Source: UBA5078 sp040384465 (GTDB lineage: Bacteria > Pseudomonadota > Gammaproteobacteria > Pseudomonadales > Pseudohongiellaceae). From it: DNA of 64,000 nt. Below are positions 49,075 through 57,684 of the stretch, piece after piece. The number at the start of each line of letters is the position of its first letter. Within the stretch, counting starts at the first letter, position 1. Where the stretch lies: contig JAZKJF010000003.1 in assembly GCA_040384465.1 (NCBI GenBank), positions 248,001 through 312,000 on the forward strand, written 5' to 3'. The position numbers and the translations under genes are program-made. A model generated the notes under the pieces. That model was given only the letters and a program-made list of their open reading frames with translations. It did not search any database and was not told where the DNA came from.

Positions 49075-50517
49075 ATTTCCGTTTTCATTTCTACCTCCTC
49101 CCCTGCAAGCATCGTCTGGTTCCGTCAGGATCTGCGACTGTCCGACAATCCCGCACTGAGCGCAGCCGCTGCGGAGGGCAGCGTGCTGCCGGTCTATATT
49201 CTGGACGACATCCACAGTGGCGAATGGGCAATGGGGGGTGCGAGCCGCTGGTGGCTGCATCATTCACTTCAGCGCTTGAATGAGAGCCTGCAGGGACGCC
49301 TGTTGGTGTTGCGCGGGGACCCACTGCAGTTGCTCCCAGCGCTGGCAGCGCAGGTTGGAGCGAGTGCGGTGCACTGGAATCGCTGCTATGAGCCGTGGAG
49401 GATTCGCCGCGACTCGCTGTTGAAGGAGCGTCTGCAGGATGCCTCTGTCGGCGTTCAAAGCCACAACGGGGCATTGCTGTGGGAGCCATGGCAGGTGCTG
49501 AAGAGCGACCAGACCCCTTATCAGATGTTTACGCCTTATTACCGGCGCGGGTGTTTGAATGCGGCGGCGCCGCGACGTCCATTGCCGGTGCCGCCGACGC
49601 TCGCGTTGCGCGAGGTTGCTGGTGCCGGTGTGGCAGGCATCAATGCTCTGCAGTTGCTGCCGAAGATTCCCTGGGATCGCACCATGGCTGCGACGTGGCA
49701 GATCGGGGAGCAGGCGGCGCAGCGGCGTCTGGAAGACTTTTTGGAAGTTGGTTTGGTGGGCTATCGCGAGGGGCGCAACATTCCTCAGCGCCCCAATGTT
49801 TCACGTCTCTCGCCCCACCTGCACTTCGGCGAGATATCACCGCAGCAGGTATGGGCACAGGCTCAACAAGCGGGGCTGGAGCAGCATGCCGAGGACGATC
49901 TGGATTGCTTTCTCTCGGAGATTGGCTGGCGGGAATTCTCGACTTATCTGTTGTATCACCGGCCGTCGTTGACGCGTGAGAATCTGCAGAGACGCTTCGA
50001 TCGCTTTCCGTGGGGCGAGGATCGCGCGCTGTTGCGGGCCTGGCAACGTGGACTGACGGGCTATCCGCTGGTTGACGCCGGGATGCGAGAGCTTTGGCAG
50101 ACTGGTTACATGCATAACCGCGTGCGTATGGTGGTGGGGTCTTTCCTCGTGAAAAATCTGCTGATCCACTGGCATCGCGGCGAGGACTGGTTCTGGGATT
50201 GCCTGGTGGATGCGGACCTGGCGAGCAACAGCGCCAGCTGGCAGTGGATCGCGGGTTGCGGTGCTGACGCGGCGCCTTACTTCCGAGTGTTCAATCCGGT
50301 GACTCAGAGTGAGAAGTTCGATCCCCAGGGGGAATATATCCGACGCTACGTTCCGGAACTGGTGAGATTGCCGGACAAGTATCTGCATGATCCATCGTCG
50401 GCGCCGACTGCTGTGCTGAGTGCGGCCGGGGTGGTGCTGGGGCGCGACTATCCGCGCGCGATCGTTGATCTGAAAGAGTCGCGCGAGCGGGCGCTGGCTG
50501 CGTTCAAGACTCTTTAG
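49075..50517 (+). CDS. phr: Deoxyribodipyrimidine photolyase, apparent ATT start
   Basis: Class I CPD photolyase, about 480 residues. Conserved start IVWFRQDLRLSDNPALS, then antenna-domain motifs, and the FAD-binding part: YREGRNIPQRPNVSRLSPHL, GWREFSTYLLYHRPSLTREN, GYPLVDAGMRELWQTGYMHN, SNSASWQWIAGCGADAAPYF. The N-terminal conserved residues precede the first ATG/GTG/TTG (GTG 49183 falls inside the domain), and the frame is open back to a stop at 49030. The only initiator-like codon before the domain with a ribosome site (AGGAG at 49064) is ATT 49075. No LexA-like box was found. Confidence 0.9.
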   Translation: MSVFISTSSPASIVWFRQDLRLSDNPALSAAAAEGSVLPVYILDDIHSGEWAMGGASRWWLHHSLQRLNESLQGRLLVLRGDPLQLLPALAAQVGASAVHWNRCYEPWRIRRDSLLKERLQDASVGVQSHNGALLWEPWQVLKSDQTPYQMFTPYYRRGCLNAAAPRRPLPVPPTLALREVAGAGVAGINALQLLPKIPWDRTMAATWQIGEQAAQRRLEDFLEVGLVGYREGRNIPQRPNVSRLSPHLHFGEISPQQVWAQAQQAGLEQHAEDDLDCFLSEIGWREFSTYLLYHRPSLTRENLQRRFDRFPWGEDRALLRAWQRGLTGYPLVDAGMRELWQTGYMHNRVRMVVGSFLVKNLLIHWHRGEDWFWDCLVDADLASNSASWQWIAGCGADAAPYFRVFNPVTQSEKFDPQGEYIRRYVPELVRLPDKYLHDPSSAPTAVLSAAGVVLGRDYPRAIVDLKESRERALAAFKTL

Positions 50518-50523
50518 CACGAA

Positions 50524-50595
50524 CCCTGTGGGAGCGGGCCTGCCCGCGATGGGTTTAGTAGAAAGCCAATCGCGGGCAGGCCCGCTCCCACAGGG
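50524..50595. repeat. REP-like palindrome, second family (GGGAGCGGGC)
   Basis: CCCTGTGGGAGCGGGCCTGC...CCGCGAT and its perfect inverse ending CGCTCCCACAGGG, arms of about 27 bases around an 18-base loop. Resembles the REP type known in Pseudomonas (GGGAGCGGGCTTGCCCGCGA). Lies in the convergent gap between phr and trpE, where it may terminate both. Confidence 0.9.
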
Positions 50596-50604
50596 GCTCG
50601 CAGT

Positions 50605-52083
50605 TCAAATATCCTGCAACCCCTTCTCCGCCAACTCCACCGCGCGGAAAATCGCGCGCGCCTTGTTGATGGTCTCTTCCCATTCCATTCGCGGCACAGA
50701 GTCGGCGACCACGCCAGCACCGGCCTGCACGAAGAGCCGCTCATCTTTGATGACGGCGGTGCGAATCGCAATCGCCATGTCCATGTTGCCATTCCAGCCG
50801 AGGTAGCCCATGGCGCCGCCATAGATGCCGCGCTTGACTGGCTCCAGCTCGTCGATGATCTCCATCGCGCGCACTTTCGGCGCGCCACTGAGTGTGCCGA
50901 CCGGCAGCGTAGCTTTGAGCACATCGAGAGCATTCTTGTCCGCACGCATCTCGCTTTCAACGATAGAGGCGATATGCATGACGTGGGAGTAGCGTTCCAC
51001 AAACATCTTGCGCGGCACGGTGACGCTGCCGGTCTCGGAGACGCGGCCGGAATCGTTGCGGCTCAGGTCGATGAGCATCAGGTGCTCGGCGATCTCCTTG
51101 CTGTCGGCCAGCAGTTCCTGCTCCAGCGCCAGATCTTCCTCTTCGGTCCTGCCGCGCTTGCGGGTGCCTGCCAGCGGACGCACGGTAATCTTGCGGTCTT
51201 CCACGCGTGCGAGGATCTCCGGCGAAGCGCTGACGATGTGGTGATCACCCATGTTGAAAAACACCATGTAGGGCGACGGGTTCAGGAAGCGTAGAGCGCG
51301 ATAGACGTTCATCGGATCGCCCGCGAAGGGCACGGACATGCGTTGCGCGATGACGACCTGCATGACGTCACCGGCGAGGATGTAATCCTTGATGCGGTCG
51401 ACCGCTTTCTCGAAATCCTGTTGCTTGAAGCGGGAGACGAAATCGGTTTCGTTGACCTGACGGCGTTGCGGCTTGACGGGCAGCGGCACTGGTTTGGCGA
51501 GTGCGGCTTCGAGGGCGTCGAGGCGCCTTTGCCCGGCCGCGAGGGCGTCGTGTGCCTGCGGATCGACGTTGACAATCAGCGACAGTGTGCCGCGCAAGTT
51601 GTCGAAGACGACGACTTCCTCGGACACCATCAGCAGGATATCGGGAGTGCCGATGTCATCCTCGCCCGGCGCCACACCGAGTCCCGGCTCGACATAACGC
51701 ACAGTGTCGTAAGCAAAATAGCCGACCAGTCCACCACAGAAGCGTTGTGTACCTTGCAGCGGGGCGACGTGATAACGCGACTTGAAATCTTCGATATACA
51801 CGAAAGGGTCATCGCAATGCAGGCTCTCGATCACGTCGCCATTTTTTTCGACAGCGACCTGCTTGCCTACCACGCGCACGATGGTCTGGCAGGGCAGGCC
51901 GATAATCGAATAGCGTCCCCATTTCTCGCCACCCTGCACGGACTCGAAGAAGTAGGTGTGCAGGCCGCGCCCCAGTTTCAGGTAGGTACTCAATGGGGTT
52001 TCCAGATCGGCGAGCACCTGCCTGACCAGAGGAATGCGGTTATAGCCCTGTGCGGCCAGTGCGGAGAATTGTTCTGAATTCAT
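50605..52083 (-). CDS. trpE: Anthranilate synthase component I
   Basis: 492 residues from ATG 52083 (MNSEQFSALAAQGYNRIPLV), as in Pseudomonas TrpE; a 14-residue longer frame is unlikely. Chorismate-binding features: FFESVQGGEKWGRYSIIG (with the LLES-type feedback site), GDVMQVVIAQRMSVPFAGDP, PSPYMVFFNMGDHHIVSASP and IAEHLMLIDLSRNDSGRVSE, then LPVGTLSGAPKVRAMEIIDE. It follows rpe on the same strand (16 bases between), without gph in between as in Pseudomonas. Confidence 0.97.
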   Translation of the reverse strand: MNSEQFSALAAQGYNRIPLVRQVLADLETPLSTYLKLGRGLHTYFFESVQGGEKWGRYSIIGLPCQTIVRVVGKQVAVEKNGDVIESLHCDDPFVYIEDFKSRYHVAPLQGTQRFCGGLVGYFAYDTVRYVEPGLGVAPGEDDIGTPDILLMVSEEVVVFDNLRGTLSLIVNVDPQAHDALAAGQRRLDALEAALAKPVPLPVKPQRRQVNETDFVSRFKQQDFEKAVDRIKDYILAGDVMQVVIAQRMSVPFAGDPMNVYRALRFLNPSPYMVFFNMGDHHIVSASPEILARVEDRKITVRPLAGTRKRGRTEEEDLALEQELLADSKEIAEHLMLIDLSRNDSGRVSETGSVTVPRKMFVERYSHVMHIASIVESEMRADKNALDVLKATLPVGTLSGAPKVRAMEIIDELEPVKRGIYGGAMGYLGWNGNMDMAIAIRTAVIKDERLFVQAGAGVVADSVPRMEWEETINKARAIFRAVELAEKGLQDI

Positions 52084-52099
52084 GGCGATGGAGACTGCT

Positions 52100-52780
52100 T
52101 CAGTGGTTGATGGGAGTGTGCCCAAGTTCGGCGCGCATGGTGGCTATGGTGGCGGTGTAGCTGTCGCTGTTGAAGATCGCGGAACCGGCCACAAACATGT
52201 CCGCGCCCGCGGCGGCGATCTCACCGATGTTCTTGACGGTGACGCCGCCGTCTACTTCCAGGCGGATCGGATAGCCGCTCTCGTCAATTAGTTTGCGAAC
52301 CTGCTTGAGTTTCTTCAGCGTCGCGGGAATGAACTTCTGGCCACCAAAACCGGGGTTGACGGACATCAGCAGGATGACGTCGATCTTGTCCATCAGGTAC
52401 TGCAGGCAATCGAGACTGCTGGCCGGATTGAACACCAGGCCTGCCTGACAGCCGCTATCGCGAATCAATTGCAGTGAGCGATCCACATGATTGCTGGCCT
52501 CGGGGTGGAAGGTGATGATGCTGGCGCCGGCCTTGGCAAAGTCGACGATCAACTGGTCCACGGGCGACACCATCAGGTGCACATCGATCGGAGCCTTGAC
52601 GCCGTATTTGCGCAGTGCCTGACACACCATCGGCCCGATTGTCAGATTGGGGACGTAATGGTTATCCATAACATCGAAGTGAATCACATCGGCCCCGGCG
52701 GCCAGCACGGCATCTACTTCCTCACCCAATCTGGCGAAATCAGCGGAAAGAATGGAGGGGGCAATCAGGTACTTCGTCAT
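52100..52780 (-). CDS. rpe: Ribulose-phosphate 3-epimerase
   Basis: Interconverts ribulose 5-phosphate and xylulose 5-phosphate. 226-residue TIM barrel from ATG 52780: YLIAPSILSADFARLGEEVD, IHFDVMDNHYVPNLTIGP, VDVHLMVSP-type strand, VNPGFGGQKFIPATLKKLKQ and LEVDGGVTVKNIGEIAAAGA, including the metal-binding His and Asp. A frame extending upstream has no similarity. Together with trpE in the same transcript. Confidence 0.97.
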   Translation of the reverse strand: MTKYLIAPSILSADFARLGEEVDAVLAAGADVIHFDVMDNHYVPNLTIGPMVCQALRKYGVKAPIDVHLMVSPVDQLIVDFAKAGASIITFHPEASNHVDRSLQLIRDSGCQAGLVFNPASSLDCLQYLMDKIDVILLMSVNPGFGGQKFIPATLKKLKQVRKLIDESGYPIRLEVDGGVTVKNIGEIAAAGADMFVAGSAIFNSDSYTATIATMRAELGHTPINH

Positions 52781-52854
52781 GGCTAAAACCCTTGAATTGG
52801 CGTCGTGGCGCCATTTTACAGGGATTATCTCAATCTGCATGGCTTTTGTTGCTG

Positions 52855-53067
52855 CGCGGGTCAGACCCACGCTACTCACTGATTTTTAAGAATAAATCGA
52901 TCAGTAGGCTTTCCTGAGATGGCTTAAATGGCGTTTTTTAGTAAGAGAAACCGATGAAGATTTACGCTCACTTTTAGGGGTGAAAAACAATGGTTTAAGG
53001 CGAAAAAGCGTCATCTTAAAGCCATAAAACCAAGCAGAATCAATATGTTGCGTGGGTCTGACCCGCG
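52855..53067. mobile_element. MITE-like element with perfect 18-bp terminal inverted repeats
   Basis: Termini CGCGGGTCAGACCCACGC (52855-52872) and its exact complement (53050-53067). Each arm contains the small hairpin GGGTCxGACCC. The 177-base interior is AT-rich and has no coding capacity. It resembles a MITE or a REPIN with a long spacer. The right end supplies the last codons and near-stop of murU (AGQTHATY). Confidence 0.8.
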
Positions 53068-53738
53068 AGGGTGAGGTCGAGGGAGTGGAGGCGGGCGGGG
53101 GTGCCGATGTCGAGCCAGGGGCCGGTGTAGAGCTGGCCTTCGAGTTGGTGGCGGAGCATGGTGGCGAGCAACACTGGACGCAACGGCAGCGGTGCCTCGG
53201 GGTAGCCCGCGAACAGCTTCGGGTGCATGACGCTGACGCCGCTGTAGGTGACACAAGGAAGATGCGAGCCCTCGGCGGGCTTGCTGAGAAAACCCGTCTG
53301 GTCGAGATGGAAGTCACCGCCGGAGTGGTGCTCCGGGTTGTTCACCATCACCAGCCTCGCCAGCACCTTGTCGCCGTCTACCGGCATGAGGCTCGCGAAA
53401 GGAAACTCCGTCCAGATATCCCCGCTGACCACGATGAAGGGATTATCACCCAGCAACGGCAACGCGCGAATGATGCCCCCGGCCGTCTCCATTCGTTCAA
53501 CCTCCGGTGAATACACAATCCGCACACCGTAGGCTCGCCCATCCCCCAGCGCCTGCTCGATCTTTGCGCCAAGGTAGAAGTGATTGATTACGATGTCCGT
53601 GACACCAGCCGCCGCCAGATTAAGAATGTGATACTCGATCAACGAACGGCCACCCACCTTCAACAAGGGTTTGGGGGTATCGTTAGTCAAGGGCTGCATG
53701 CGCGTCCCGAGCCCCGCCGCCAGAATCATCGCCTTCAT
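53040..53738 (-). CDS. murU: N-acetylmuramate alpha-1-phosphate uridylyltransferase
   Basis: 232-residue nucleotidyltransferase of the peptidoglycan recycling salvage pathway (AmgK-MurU) that forms UDP-MurNAc. Signature MKAMILAAGLGTRMQPLTND, then TPKPLLKVGGRSLIEYHI, NHFYLGAKIEQALGDG and VVSGDIWTEFPF. The C-terminal segment LTLAGQTHATY reads into the terminal repeat of the MITE-like element, so the native end was probably replaced. Overlaps amgK by four bases. Confidence 0.95.
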   Translation of the reverse strand: MKAMILAAGLGTRMQPLTNDTPKPLLKVGGRSLIEYHILNLAAAGVTDIVINHFYLGAKIEQALGDGRAYGVRIVYSPEVERMETAGGIIRALPLLGDNPFIVVSGDIWTEFPFASLMPVDGDKVLARLVMVNNPEHHSGGDFHLDQTGFLSKPAEGSHLPCVTYSGVSVMHPKLFAGYPEAPLPLRPVLLATMLRHQLEGQLYTGPWLDIGTPARLHSLDLTLAGQTHATY

Positions 53739-54889
53739 ACAAAACCTTCCTCGGAAAACGCCTGCAACTTCGGCTGTGCAATCGGCAACACGTTATTCTG
53801 GAACCAATCCAGGAAGGGTTTCATCTCTGGATGCATGGCCGCAACACGCAGCACATAATCGATCACCAGCGGCACGTCGGCCATATAACGCACCTTGCCA
53901 TCGCGCAGATTCAGTCGACAGAAAATGCCAATCACTTTGATGTGGCGCTGCAGCCCCATCAGATCAAAATCTCGCAGAAAACTAGCCTCCTTTCCAGCAG
54001 GGAGGATGCCGCGCAGCACCGCCTGCTCGTGGAATTGCAGCGCCCAGGCGCGCACCCGTTCTTGCGGCCAGACGATGTAACAGTCGCGCAGCAGCGACAC
54101 CAGATCGTAGGTGCAGGCACCCAGCACCGCGTCCTGAAAATCAATCACCCCCGGCGCATGCGCGATGTCATCGTGCAGAATCATCAGATTGCGCGAGTGA
54201 TAATCGCGATGCACGCACACCTGAGTTTGCGCCAGTGCGGCATCCTCCAGGAAGGTCCAGGTCTCGTCGAGCAGCGCGCGCTCCTGCTCACTCAAAGTCA
54301 GGCCCAGAAAGCGTTCACAGAACCACTCATCAAAGAGCGCCATCTCACGGCGCAACAGCGCGCGATCATAAGGCGCCAGCTCGCCGCCTTTGCCGCGCGC
54401 CTGCAGTTCGATCAACGCCGCCATCGCCGCTTGATACAGTGTGTCGGCAGCAGTATCGCCAGACTCTTTACTCTCCAGCAGCCTCGGCAGATACAGCGTG
54501 TCGCCAAAATCCTCCAGCAACATGAAGCCTTGCTCATAATCCACCTGAATGACACGAGGAGTCAGCAAACCTGCATCGCGTAACAGACCCGCAATGCGCA
54601 CGAACTTGTGGCAATCCTCATGCGCCGGGGGCGCATCGACCAGCACAAAATTTACATTATTCAGCAATTCTCCCAGCGACTGCGTTTGCTGAAAAATGCC
54701 GCCAGCACCGCTTAGTGGTGCTGCCAAACGAATGCGAAAATAGCGTCGAAAACTGGCATCCCCGGACACGGTTTCTACGGGTGCGGCCGCCAATGCACGC
54801 GCCGTGTCACTCTCCGGCCGCAGACCGGCCAACTCCGTCAGACATCGTCGCGCCCAAGCGGACAATGCGCTCTTTCTCTGATCCATCAC
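53735..54889 (-). CDS. amgK: N-acetylmuramate/N-acetylglucosamine kinase
   Basis: 384-residue aminoglycoside-phosphotransferase-like kinase. Brenner motif VCVHRDYHSRNLMIL and metal motif VIDFQDAVLG; also EQGFMLLEDFGDTLYLPRLL and GDASFRRYFRI for nucleotide binding. Phosphorylates anomeric MurNAc in peptidoglycan recycling; confers fosfomycin tolerance in Pseudomonas. Divergent from lptD (134 bases to the lptD start codon), as in Pseudomonas. Confidence 0.94.
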   Translation of the reverse strand: MMDQRKSALSAWARRCLTELAGLRPESDTARALAAAPVETVSGDASFRRYFRIRLAAPLSGAGGIFQQTQSLGELLNNVNFVLVDAPPAHEDCHKFVRIAGLLRDAGLLTPRVIQVDYEQGFMLLEDFGDTLYLPRLLESKESGDTAADTLYQAAMAALIELQARGKGGELAPYDRALLRREMALFDEWFCERFLGLTLSEQERALLDETWTFLEDAALAQTQVCVHRDYHSRNLMILHDDIAHAPGVIDFQDAVLGACTYDLVSLLRDCYIVWPQERVRAWALQFHEQAVLRGILPAGKEASFLRDFDLMGLQRHIKVIGIFCRLNLRDGKVRYMADVPLVIDYVLRVAAMHPEMKPFLDWFQNNVLPIAQPKLQAFSEEGFV

Positions 54890-55023
54890 GTTCCCGATTT
54901 GCAGTGTTTCTATATGATTCCCAATGAATTATTATGCCGCTCACTGATCGGCACCCGCAGCACCGCGTTTCCCGTTGCAGCGACCTCCCGAAGCCACCCT
55001 ATTCTATTGGATTGCCTGCGACA

Positions 55024-57684
55024 ATGCAGTTTCGAAAAAGCCTTTTGTGCTCCAACATTTCCCTGATCCTTGCTGCTGGTGTTCTGATGAGTCAACCATC
55101 AGCATCGGCTCAGGCCCAGACGCCCACCACCGATCAAGGGCAGTGGACCTGCAACGCAGCGGCCGATGGCAGTTGGCAATGCGTCGAGAATCCTGTGGCC
55201 GCCAGAGCAACCCTCAATTCAGGCATCGTCGTCACCCGCTCAGCTTCAGGCAGAAACACCTCCCAGAATGCCGATCGCAGCGGCACCCCGGCCGCAACAC
55301 AGACACAAAGCACGTTGGACTGGATCACCACCGAACAAATGACGCCTGAGCAGCGCGCAGCGACGCCCGCCAACTGCTGCGGTGCCTACATCGAACCCGT
55401 GCGCCAGGGCCTCGACGGCCAGCCGGTTGATCCGGATGCCGACTCTGCTACCGCCCCTACCCTGTTCAGCGCCCCCGGCGGCATCGACCAGACCAATGGC
55501 AACGTGGCCCGCATCGACGGCACTGTCGCCATCCAGCAGGGCAATCGCACCGTCACCAACACCACCTCAACCGTGATCGATCAGGACGCCAACACCGTGT
55601 CCCTGACCGGCGATGTGGTATTCCGCGAGCCGGGAATACTGTTGACCGGCGACGGCGCCTTCATGGATCAAGCCAACAGCATCAATCGCATCGAGAATGC
55701 CGACTACGTGCTGCACCAGTACGGTGTGCACGGCGCCGCCAGCGTGATTGTCTATGACAGCGCCGGTGAAGTGCTCGCCATCGAAAATGGCGAATTTAGC
55801 CGCTGCGAACCGGGCAATGAGTTCTGGAAACTGCAGGCCCGCAGCATGACGCTGAACACACTGGCCGGCGTCGGTACCGCCACTGCGGTAACTCTGCGTA
55901 TCAAGGACGTGCCCGTATTCCACTATCCCTTCACCGTGCCCTTCCCGCTCGGTGATCAGCGCGTCTCCGGCTTCCTTGCTCCGAGCGTCGGCTCCACGAG
56001 CGACGGCGGACTCGATGTCGCCCTGCCCTATTACTTCAACATCGCCCCGCAGGCAGACGCGACAGTCACCCCGCGTTTCATCGGTGATCGCGGCACGATG
56101 CTCAGCGCCGAAGCCCGCTATCTCGCGAGTTGGTCGATGAACACGCTGAGCATGGCCGCCCTGCCCAGCGACAAACGCTATGACGTCGCTACCGCAAATA
56201 TCCCCGGGTCCAACTCACCACCCAAAGAAGACCGCTGGTTCGTCGGCTTCGAACATCAGGGTGCAATCGGCAATAGCTGGACGACGCAGATCAACTACGA
56301 GGACGTGAGCGATGTCGATTACTTCCACGACCTCGGTAGCAGCGGCCTCAATGTCTCCAGCCGCACGCACATGCAGCGCAGCGGCCAGCTCAATTACCGC
56401 TCGGCAAACTGGTACGCCGGCACCCGCGTGCAGAGCATCGACATCATCGACCCCTTCATTTCCGCGAGCGACCTGAACCGTCCCTATGACCGCCTACCGG
56501 AATTGCTGCTGGGCAGCGAATACGCGCTCGGTCCTCTGCGTGTCGGCTTCGATGCCAGCCATGTGCGCTTCGATCGCACGCTGGACAAAGACCTGCTCAC
56601 CACGACGCAACTGAACAACGGTGCGCTGGTCACCGGCACCCGCGCTCACATCGAGCCGCAGATCAGCTGGCCGGTGCGTGGCAATGCGGGCTTCTTCGTC
56701 CCGACTGCCAAATACAAGTACACGACCTGGCAGCTTGATCAGCAGGCGAACGGCACGCTGGACAACCCCGACCGTGGTGTCGGCGTGTTCAGCCTGGACA
56801 CCGGCCTGTTCTTTGAGCGCCCCATGGGCAACGGCCTGACACAAACTCTGGAGCCACGCCTCTACTACCTCTACAGCGAGCAGGAAGACCAGTCCCTGCT
56901 GCCGACCTTCGACACCGCGCAGTTCAACTTCAGCTACGGCCAGCTGTTCCGCGACAACCGTTTCAGCGGCCAGGATCGCATCGGCGATGCCGACCAGCTG
57001 AGCGTCGCCCTCGCCAGCCGCTTCATCAATGCCAGCGGCGAAGAGAAAGCGCGCATCAGTCTCGGGCAGATTGTTTATTTTGAAGACCGCATCGTCTCCA
57101 TGGACAGCCTGTTGCAGAACTGGATAACACTGCAGGCCCGCAACACCGACCGCTCCGCGCTCGTGGCTGAGGGCGTCTACCAGTTCAACGACGCCTGGCG
57201 CGTCAACACGGATGTGCAGTGGAACGATGCTCAGCAGCACGTCGACGAAGGCAGTTTCGGCTTCCGCTATCAGTCCGACGAGAACCACATTTTCAATCTG
57301 GCTTATCGCTATCGCCTGCTTGTAGACCTCTACGGCGCGGTACCCACCCAGATCGATCCGCGCATCAAACAGAGCGACGTTTCCGGCATCTGGCCGCTGA
57401 ACAATAATTGGCGTTTGCTGGGTCGATGGAACTATGATCACAGCAACAGCCGCAATCTCGACACTTTTGCAGGGGTGGAATACAGCAATTGCTGCGCCAC
57501 CATTCGACTGGTTGGCAGGGAATGGGTCGATGACGACGAGTTCTACCTGCTGCAGGACAACACCAATACCGGCGTATTTTTTCAGCTGACACTCAACGGC
57601 CTCGGCAACATCAGCGGCGGTGGTATCAGCAGACTGCTCAGTGACGGCATCCTGGGCTTCAAGGAGTATGGACAAGATGAGTAA
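55024..57684 (+). CDS. lptD: LPS-assembly protein LptD
   Basis: 886 residues from ATG 55024 (MQFRKSLLCSNISLILAAGV). Signal peptide ends ASA-QA. The N-terminal periplasmic OstA/LptA-like jellyroll (GDVVFREPGILLTGDGAFMD, ASVIVYDSAGEVLAIENGEF) precedes a large C-terminal barrel. Conserved cysteine pairs: Cys-Cys in ANCCGAYIEP and YSNCCATIRLVGREWVDDDE, matching the disulfide positions of E. coli LptD. Inserts LPS in the outer leaflet with LptE. First gene of lptD-surA-pdxA-rsmA-apaG-apaH. Confidence 0.96.
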   Translation: MQFRKSLLCSNISLILAAGVLMSQPSASAQAQTPTTDQGQWTCNAAADGSWQCVENPVAARATLNSGIVVTRSASGRNTSQNADRSGTPAATQTQSTLDWITTEQMTPEQRAATPANCCGAYIEPVRQGLDGQPVDPDADSATAPTLFSAPGGIDQTNGNVARIDGTVAIQQGNRTVTNTTSTVIDQDANTVSLTGDVVFREPGILLTGDGAFMDQANSINRIENADYVLHQYGVHGAASVIVYDSAGEVLAIENGEFSRCEPGNEFWKLQARSMTLNTLAGVGTATAVTLRIKDVPVFHYPFTVPFPLGDQRVSGFLAPSVGSTSDGGLDVALPYYFNIAPQADATVTPRFIGDRGTMLSAEARYLASWSMNTLSMAALPSDKRYDVATANIPGSNSPPKEDRWFVGFEHQGAIGNSWTTQINYEDVSDVDYFHDLGSSGLNVSSRTHMQRSGQLNYRSANWYAGTRVQSIDIIDPFISASDLNRPYDRLPELLLGSEYALGPLRVGFDASHVRFDRTLDKDLLTTTQLNNGALVTGTRAHIEPQISWPVRGNAGFFVPTAKYKYTTWQLDQQANGTLDNPDRGVGVFSLDTGLFFERPMGNGLTQTLEPRLYYLYSEQEDQSLLPTFDTAQFNFSYGQLFRDNRFSGQDRIGDADQLSVALASRFINASGEEKARISLGQIVYFEDRIVSMDSLLQNWITLQARNTDRSALVAEGVYQFNDAWRVNTDVQWNDAQQHVDEGSFGFRYQSDENHIFNLAYRYRLLVDLYGAVPTQIDPRIKQSDVSGIWPLNNNWRLLGRWNYDHSNSRNLDTFAGVEYSNCCATIRLVGREWVDDDEFYLLQDNTNTGVFFQLTLNGLGNISGGGISRLLSDGILGFKEYGQDE

